A stretch of DNA of 64,000 nt. Origin: Niebla homalea. Its lineage: Eukaryota; Ascomycota; Lecanoromycetes; Lecanorales; Ramalinaceae. The notes beneath the pieces are model-generated. The model was not told the DNA's origin. It searched no databases and saw nothing but the letters and a program-made list of their open reading frames with translations. The first letter of the stretch is position 1; each line of letters opens with the position of its first letter. The translations under genes were made by a program, and so were the position numbers. The stretch covers positions 806,001-870,000 of the forward strand of contig JAHGAU010000016.1 of assembly GCA_019925105.1 (NCBI GenBank), written 5' to 3'. Shown piece by piece: positions 57,253-64,000 of the stretch.

Positions 57253-59894
57253 GTTACGCCGTTTTATTTAAGTATATAATATATAATATATTTTATAGTA
57301 ATATTACGTTCTTTAACGGTTATTTTAAGGGCTTAAAATTCCTTTATATTATTAATACGGACGTATTTAATAATAATATTATTTTCCTTATAATTAAGTA
57401 CGTTAATAATAAATAAAACTTAATTAATTATTTTAACTTTTATTATTAATAAAATAAAACTTAATTACTTTATAGCTTCGTTAATAATAAATAAATAGTA
57501 CTTAAAGGGTATTATTCTGGGGATTAATACTTTAATATTATAAAGGTTTTAAATATTATAAAAGAAATAAAAATTAAGCTTTATCTTTTTTATATAATAA
57601 TATTTACGTATACTTTTTATAAATTTATTATTCTTATATATATTATAAAAAAAGTCTTTTAAGGTTAATATTTTTAATATTTTTAATACCATTTTATATA
57701 TAATATATAGTTTAATTATATTTAAATAATTTAAACGGTTATAAAAAGTTATAAAAAACTTATTATTACCTTTTTTATGTCTTTAAATAATCTTATTACC
57801 GTTACGTTTAATTTTACCGTTTCTTTTATTTTTTTTATTTTATAATTTATAGGGTACGGAATCTAAATTTTTTTTATTAATTATTAACGTAACGTTTTTC
57901 CGGATATATATAAGTAAATAAAGCTTTTTATATTAATATTTTATTACAATAAATCGATTTCTTTATATAATTTTTATTTTACGTCCGTTAAAAGTAATAT
58001 TTATATTTTTATTCTTTAAGGTTAAAATAAATAAAAGGTTAAATCCTAAGTAAAAAACCTATAATACGTTTTAAATAATACGGTTTTAACCGTTTATCTT
58101 AATTATTACGTTATTACGTTTAAGTAAATTTAAGGAACCCTTACCCCTTATTGTTATTCTTATGGTCTTTTCTTTAAAACTTTAAAATATATTTTTCCGA
58201 GTATATATATATTTCGTAATACCGGAATTTATTATTTAAAAAGTTTCTTTATTCTTAAACGGTATATTTTAATTTATTTTATTAAGGGAGTTACCCCTTA
58301 TTGCTATTAAAACGTAATTATTATTGTTAATATTTACGGATTTTATAGAATTTAAGCTTTTATTATTTTAAAAAAAGTCGTATTTTTTCTATATTCGTTT
58401 TATTATTTAATTATATAAATTATTCTTAAATAAATAGGTTTCTTTATTATTTATACCGTTTTTTATAATAATATTTTTTATTTTATTATCGCCGTTATAA
58501 AAACCAGGATTATTTAGATTTATTATAACGGTATTATTATTAAGTTTATATAAAGTTAAATTATATAGATTTTTATTACTTTAATAGTTTTTTAAAGGTT
58601 TATTAAGGTTAATCCGTTTTTTATTAAGAAAATAACGAAGTTATTATTATCGTTAATAAATATAAATATTAACTCTTTAATATTATATTCTTTTTTATCG
58701 ATAATAATAAAGCTTAATTTTTTAAATTCCTTATTATTTTTAATTATAGTTTTTTTAATTTATTTAAATTTAAATTAAATTATTCGTTTTTTAAGTTTCT
58801 TTACTTTCTTAATTTTATTTTTATTAACCTTTTTACTGTTTTTATTACTTATTTTTACGCTTTCTTTATTATAGTTTTTAATTATATAATTTATTTTTTA
58901 ATAATTATAGTATTTTATTACGTAGCGAGGTTTAATATTATTTTATTTATTTATTTTTATTATTACGGTATTAATAATTTATTTTTTAATTATATTAATT
59001 TTAATTACTTTAAGTTTTTCAATAACTCTTTTATTATTAAATATATTTTTATCGTTCTTAAGCTGGTATATAATAAGGTTAAACTTATATATTTCTTTAA
59101 ATAAGTTTATAATTATAAGACTTAAATAAATATTATTTAATATAGCGGTTTTATTAATTTAATTTATTTATTTATTTACTTTCTTTATAAATATAATAAG
59201 TTTATTTACGCCGTTATCTTTTTAAGCTTTTATAATAAAAATCTTTATTAATAAAAGGATTAATTTTCTTTTACTTTTTATAAAATAAATCTTATTTTAC
59301 GTTAAGTAAATTTAAAACGGTATAACGTCCTTATTTACTAAAATATATAATCTTTACGTCGTTATTACGTTATTTATAAATATACCAATAATAAAATCGG
59401 CATATATAATTTAAATTTTAATTTAAAATAAAACTTAAAAATATAAAGTTAAGTTATTTATAATATTTTATAATAAATAATTTCTTAAAAAACGTTTTAT
59501 AGTTTAACTTTATTTACGGAAGTTATTATTATTAAGTTTAAGAAGCTTATATAAAGTTAACTTTATAAAGGATTCCTTAAAAATATTTAAAAATAATTTA
59601 ATAATTCTTACGGTAAATACTTTAAGTAATAACGGTATTATCTTTTTATTTTAAATATTATTATTACCGGAAATATAAAATATATATTACGCTTAATAAA
59701 GTAAATATTATTATGTTAAATTATCCTCTTTAATATCCTTATAATTATAATTATTTATTAAAATATTAAAGGTTAAAATTATAATTATTTTATAATCTTA
59801 AATAATTATATAAACGTTATAAATATTATTTAAATAAAATTATTATTTAAATAATATATTACGATTAATTATTTTATTAACCGGGCTTAAAACC

Positions 59895-60170
59895 TAATAT
59901 AATATATATAGATAAATATAAAGTATAAAAGAAAAGTAAATAAATTAAATTATTTATATTAAGTTTATTATTATGCTTATTTAATTATACCGTAATAATA
60001 ACCGTATTTATGTCCATCCCAAGGGCCGTTTGATAACCGTATACTTACCGCACCTTATACACCGGTACACCTGTAATACCGTTAATAAAAGGCCGTCTGG
60101 TAGGCCTTTATGCGACAGGGTCTCCAATGCAGGGGCTGCCAAGACAACCGCGGAATACCCCCGTGCATCA
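59895..60170 (-). repeat. Right LTR of outer element (276 bp)
   Basis: Mirror image of the left copy in damage: the first 105 or so bases (toward the element interior) are fully RIP-mutated, and the last 165 or so (toward host DNA) are almost untouched. Ends TGCATCA. Confidence 0.92.
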
Positions 60171-60175
60171 GAAGG
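60171..60175. repeat. Target-site duplication of outer element, right copy
   Basis: GAAGG, matching 50176-50180. Confidence 0.88.
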
Positions 60176-60541
60176 TTCAAAGTATCGTGACTGCTGCTGA
60201 TTATATAAGCACTAGTCAAGTAGCATATGCACGCCAAGGGTATGTATCTTTTTGAACTATATAACTCGTACTTGCATTCTTTGAAAAAGTTCCCAAGGGA
60301 CTAGGTTCGTCAATATGAGATTATACTGTGAATTTTTTGCGAATGTTATGATTTTGTTCTAGTAATTACGATGCAGAAATCCAATCCAAAGACAAACAAC
60401 CTACGGCAAGAAGGACGCCGATGACGTGCGACCTTTTTCATGACCTTCCTCTTCACAATGCATCCTCTTCCTGGTCGGTTGCGTGTCTGCACCGTCGTCG
60501 ACATGCTTCCTCTTTCTGATGGGTCCCTAATCTGAAGGGCT
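60176..60541. other. Flank between retrotransposon and kinase gene
   Basis: Normal composition; RIP-type mutation has not spread visibly past the element. Right end is the kinase 3' UTR. Confidence 0.45.
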
Positions 60542-61687
60542 CTATTCTGGCGTCACCAGCGTTTTTCGAAGATTCTCTTCCCAAAGCCGCTCCCAGCCAA
60601 ACATCAATGGGACGAAAGGGTGCGACCGTGCCGCCCCCACCTCCATTTCATGCCAGATAAGTTGCGAACATTCCCAGCTGGTCAACCTTGAGCGCCGGTG
60701 AGGATCACACGTCCTTGCCACCAGATCATTCAGCTCGTGGCTGTAAGTCAGCATTGGCCTCACGAACACAGCGTCTACTTCCTTTGCACACCGATGTACA
60801 AGGGGTATACCACCTAAAGGCACGGCTATTGCCATGTGTCCGTGCGATGACCTAAATGGGGGAGCACCTCCCCAGGCCAAACAGCTGATTATCGCACCCA
60901 TGGTCCAAGTGTCTGCTTTTTCGCTGCACATGTATCTCTCCGGAGGGAGCCATGCCGCAGCCCCTGCTATGTGAAAGCCGGCGTTGGTGACGGAATTGCC
61001 AAAATCGGCTAGGACAAGATCTGGATAGGCACCTGGGATTTTTGACGTCCGCAGCAAAAGATTGTCTGGCTTCAGGTCAGCATGAATGACCTGCTTCCAG
61101 TGGGAGGGTGGCCTCTGATTAGGCCCCAACTTATAGTCGTAGCCGTAATGAATGAAAGCTAGAGCTTCAGCGGTCTGACGAAACGCATGCCATGCAAAAG
61201 ATTCTGGGAGCGTTCGCTGGAAATAGTCGTAGTGCTCGATGAGTTGTCCTAGGTCACCGCCGTCACAGAAGTCAAAATACATTTGGATCTGCGGGACATG
61301 CGCTGATTGGAGGTAGTCTTGGAGACGAATGATCCTGTCATTTTGGGGCAGCCGGTGCTTGAGGAGGAAGGCTTCACTTGCGATGGTCGTGGTTGACCAC
61401 CCCCTGAAAGGATTGGAAATCTTGACGACCAGTAAGGACCTGTCTCTTCGTCTTTCGAGAAGGATCGCCTTACCGTTGCTGCCTACTCCAAGCTCTCGGA
61501 GTTCATTGTACTCTTCAGGTTCCCGCATAAAGTTGTTATTGAGGCGTTGCATATTGGGCGGATCTGTCTCAGGAAAGCTCGCGTCTGCCCTACTGTAGAC
61601 CGAAACCACGCCCACCGGGCCAGCGGGAAGGGTGTCAGGCGACTTTTGCATGCGAAAAGGCTGACTAGGGCAGAAATTTATTGCCAT
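60542..61687 (-). CDS. Serine/threonine protein kinase
   Basis: Single frame of 381 residues from MAINFCPSQPF. The kinase domain begins near residue 60: glycine loop LGVGSNGKAILLER, lysine in LLVVKISNP, HADLKPDNLLL (catalytic loop, about residue 203), LADFGNS (DFG), AAWLPPERYM (APE-type), then KADTWTMGAIISCLAWGGAPP (subdomain IX). The catalytic-loop Arg of HRD is Ala here (HAD), as seen in some fungal kinases; the catalytic Asp, Lys and DFG are intact, so activity is expected. An insertion (YKLGPNQRPPSHW) precedes the catalytic loop, and the insert after DFG is short, without an obvious phosphorylatable activation loop. Closest in feel to the NEK-like or fungal-specific groups, not assigned. 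It is the first gene after the dead retrotransposon. Confidence 0.88.
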   Translation of the reverse strand: MAINFCPSQPFRMQKSPDTLPAGPVGVVSVYSRADASFPETDPPNMQRLNNNFMREPEEYNELRELGVGSNGKAILLERRRDRSLLVVKISNPFRGWSTTTIASEAFLLKHRLPQNDRIIRLQDYLQSAHVPQIQMYFDFCDGGDLGQLIEHYDYFQRTLPESFAWHAFRQTAEALAFIHYGYDYKLGPNQRPPSHWKQVIHADLKPDNLLLRTSKIPGAYPDLVLADFGNSVTNAGFHIAGAAAWLPPERYMCSEKADTWTMGAIISCLAWGGAPPFRSSHGHMAIAVPLGGIPLVHRCAKEVDAVFVRPMLTYSHELNDLVARTCDPHRRSRLTSWECSQLIWHEMEVGAARSHPFVPLMFGWERLWEENLRKTLVTPE

Positions 61688-63449
61688 ATCGGATTATTTC
61701 GACGAGGCTGTTCTTGTTGGGAACTGGTTGTTCGGTCTGCCTCCAGTAGGATCGATTCCTAGATTAATGTTCAAATCAATTTCTTGAATGTAATGGAGAG
61801 ATAGATTTACCAATTTGAAGGCAATCCAGGGAACTTTGAACAGGAAAGCAGAGGGACTCCAACGGGCGTCGATCAAGCATCTTGTAGTGGCTGTTGGAGT
61901 GGTAAAATAGGCAAACAAAGAGCTTGATCATAAAGAATTGTGCATCGACTAAGACAATGGAGTCGCCTGTTGCTAGACATGAATGGAACAGACAAACGTT
62001 TTGTTGCGTTCGAAGATGGTAGACTATCAAGCCTATAAGCTCATACTGTTGCCCTATCGTGGAGACGTGACAATGAGATTGTGGAAGAGGACGCTTGCGA
62101 TCCTGTAATATCAAGGTCACTATAACCGTTCGAGAAGGTACCCATCATATGGGCGATGCTGGTTGCATCGCTCTTCGTCTTGGTGAGTCAATGCCTCAAT
62201 GTGTATGTTTTTACGGACGATCCATTCAGTCCGGCCGCTGATTCATCTTCGAGCAAGCTACAAAAAAAAAGGAAAAGTTGCGATCCGGCCGTTCAAAAGA
62301 TCGCTTTGGTAAAGATGACGCGGATGATGAAATAATCTCACTCTCTGTACGACCAGGAACCCCGAGGTTAGCTTGCTTCTTCACAAGTAATCCAGAAATT
62401 CGATTACCAGGTGAGCTTCTGCTGGATAGAATCATTTTGACGATACCGGGATCTCCGTCTGCAAAGGCTGGAGAGTAACGCTAGTGGACTTAGGCGGCTG
62501 TTGGATTATCTCCGAGAAACTTCACATTTTCATCCTCACCCTGCTCATGACCACTCATGGCACTCATTACAAGCAGTCGCGCTTTTCTTGTACGAGATTG
62601 ATATGTACTCATCTATCGGGCAAATGTGCCAGGTGTACGTTCATTATACCGAGGTGCTTATGCTCGTTGTTGTCCGAAGTCATGCATTATTGGCAATCAC
62701 GAAAGCCAAATGCTTGCTGTTTGCTGTTCTATAATGCAACGCAGAACAATCAAATTCCTCTCAAAAAGATTGCTTTTCTCATACCAGCCAAAGCTGTCAA
62801 AAGATCACGATGTGACTACAAGGTAGGACAGATTATTTTTGCTACATGGCCAGATGTTGCTTCACTATTTGGCTGCGCTCCAAGCCGGCATCTTCGGCTT
62901 TTGCCCACGCTCGAGACATCAGGACGAAGTATTTTTGCTTTCATTATTGCGAAAATTGCCTCTGGCGCATGACGTGAGGCTATACCTGACTGTCTTGGTT
63001 ATAAATAAGCGCCTTTGCGCGACTCTGGCCCCAAGCAATAGGCACGTGCGCCCCACTAGGAGAGAAACATTTCCCTTGGATCAACCGAACAGGGACAAAA
63101 TTGATCCGGAACAATTTCAGCCTCGTGAGGTTATTTCGAGACTTTCAACGTCACTTTTACCCTTCGCAGAAAGAGGCTCGCCCCTATGTCTTGACGGGTC
63201 TTGCGGATCCTCTGCGATGCGATTTGTTGCGAGGCGCCACGCGCAAACGAGTGATGGGGTTGATCCGGTTGTTGACAAATCCACCTCATGAGTCCGACGC
63301 AGGCACACAAGAATGGATGAACATAAGATGCCCAAAGTCTGCTCTCTAGAGCGTGCACCACGTTTGACTCGTCCTCCACCAAGTCACAAGCCACGCTTAC
63401 CCAGAGATCCTCCGTCTTGCCCAATTGACCACCACCTAACCAATCCAAC
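61688..63449. other. Kinase upstream region and gene-poor tract
   Basis: No gene is supported. Several 60-160-codon frames on both strands (e.g. 62484-62972 and 62839-63291, +) lack domains and convincing starts. The last 90 bases turn pyrimidine-rich ahead of the secreted-protein gene. Confidence 0.4.
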
Positions 63450-64000
63450 ATGCTCTCCCCCATCGCCCTCCCCACCCTTCTGCTTCTCACTCCCGCCCTA
63501 CTCACGCACGCCCTCCCCTCGGGCTACTCCAACGTCGCCTCCTCCTCCTCCACCGGACCCAAACCACCCCCACAATGCTACGTCCAATCCGCCCGGCAAC
63601 GCGCCCCACTGACATCCTGCCTCGCCGCCCTCTCCCTCTTCCCTAACACCACGCTCACCAAGACTACCCACTCCCCCAACACAAACGAGCTCACCACAAC
63701 CATCGGCAACGACTCCACCATCTTCACCTCCCAGCTCGACCGATATCCGCACCACGACGGCCTCCCCCGCGTCGATCTGCCCCTCTCCAAGGTGTCGGGC
63801 AACTGCAACGTCACCCTCAGCCTGACCGAGGAGGACAAGGGCTTCATGGCGAGCTGGCGCGCCGTGAAGAATGAGACCAAGGCCGAGATCGAAGGGTGTA
63901 AGTTGCAGTACAGTGAGGGCATCTTCACGACAGGTGGGGTCTTCAATGTGACGGGTGGTGCGGCGGCGGCGACGGAAAAGAAGCCCGGATTGTTGCGGGT
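63450..64000 (+). CDS. Secreted protein with signal peptide, 3' end outside window
   Basis: ATG at 63450 after a CCAATCCAAC context; the frame stays open to the window end (183 codons seen). Residues 1 to about 22 form a clear signal peptide (MLSPIALPTLLLLTPALLTH, cleavage near Ala22-Leu23). The mature part has four cysteines in about 135 residues (QCYVQ, SCLAA, GNCNV, GCKLQ) and at least five N-glycosylation sequons (NTT, NDS, NVT, NET, NVT). No enzyme motif or anchor is visible so far. It looks like a cell-wall or extracellular protein; an effector role is possible but unproven. The first part is C-rich and the last part G-rich, as in several other genes here. Confidence 0.72.
   Translation, partial: MLSPIALPTLLLLTPALLTHALPSGYSNVASSSSTGPKPPPQCYVQSARQRAPLTSCLAALSLFPNTTLTKTTHSPNTNELTTTIGNDSTIFTSQLDRYPHHDGLPRVDLPLSKVSGNCNVTLSLTEEDKGFMASWRAVKNETKAEIEGCKLQYSEGIFTTGGVFNVTGGAAAATEKKPGLLR

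Larger units (their letters stand above)
50181..60170 (-). mobile_element. Full-length RIP-inactivated LTR retrotransposon (outer)
   Basis: 9,990 bp between two direct repeats of exactly 276 bp. The element begins TGATGCA and ends TGCATCA (inverted termini) and is flanked by GAAGG duplications. Without the nested insertion and one copy of its duplicated target it would be about 5.8 kb, a normal length for Ty1/copia or Ty3/gypsy elements. The interior is extremely AT-rich with almost no CpA or TpG left, and no open frame survives, so the family cannot be told. A pyrimidine run (CTCCCTTTTT, 50457-50466) directly inside the left LTR would be a polypurine tract on the minus strand, which suggests the element reads right to left. 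Every LTR mismatch I checked is a C/T or G/A transition. Confidence 0.93.

Noticed and set aside
50457..59894. AT-rich block as a centromere or mitochondrial insertion
   Set aside because: Paired LTRs with target duplications and transition-only LTR differences explain it fully as RIP-mutated retrotransposons.

Overview
This window reads as nuclear DNA of a filamentous ascomycete (Pezizomycotina). The evidence is short introns with GT(A/G)AGT-type donors and CTRAC-type branch points, a mitochondrial HSP60, a NOP2 rRNA methyltransferase and a cofilin with fungal-type sequence, a fungal STAND-type N-terminal domain fused to ankyrin repeats, several small Myb/SANT-like fungal proteins, and a large AT-rich block carrying the CpA-to-TpA signature of repeat-induced point mutation (RIP). 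A dothideomycete or leotiomycete is my guess for class, at low confidence.

Layout. 0.8-13.3 kb is a compact housekeeping segment: GET5 (+), cofilin (-), HSP60 (-) head to head with NOP2 (+), then a 1,586-residue MATH / USP-like / MORN / RING protein (+). 13.4-45 kb is gene-poor accessory DNA. It holds a divergent deoxyhypusine-synthase-like gene (-), a four-exon nuclear-looking unknown (-), four small Myb/SANT-like genes (about 21, 32, 35 and 37 kb) and an acidic unknown gene (42 kb, -). Several of these genes have tandem repeats or short hairpins directly after their stop codons. 45-50 kb holds a two-exon ankyrin protein with near-identical repeats and a lineage-specific unknown. 50.18-60.17 kb is a complete but dead LTR retrotransposon (276-bp LTRs, 5-bp target duplication) with a second complete LTR element nested in it (146-bp LTRs, its own 5-bp duplication). 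Both are heavily RIP-mutated, but the outer ends and one internal patch of roughly 215 bp are nearly untouched. 60.5-64 kb holds a protein-kinase gene (-) and the start of a secreted cysteine-containing protein (+) cut by the window end.

How it fits together. The first 13 kb serves ordinary functions: tail-anchored protein targeting, actin turnover, mitochondrial protein folding, ribosome biogenesis and a ubiquitin-related scaffold. The rest looks like fast-evolving genome: orphan DNA-binding-like proteins, minisatellites, a repeat-rich ankyrin protein of the kind linked to fungal self/non-self or partner recognition, a candidate secreted effector, and RIP-inactivated transposons. No cluster of cooperating pathway genes is visible. 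All exon-intron models come from reading splice signals and reading frames by eye, and none has been tested against transcripts.
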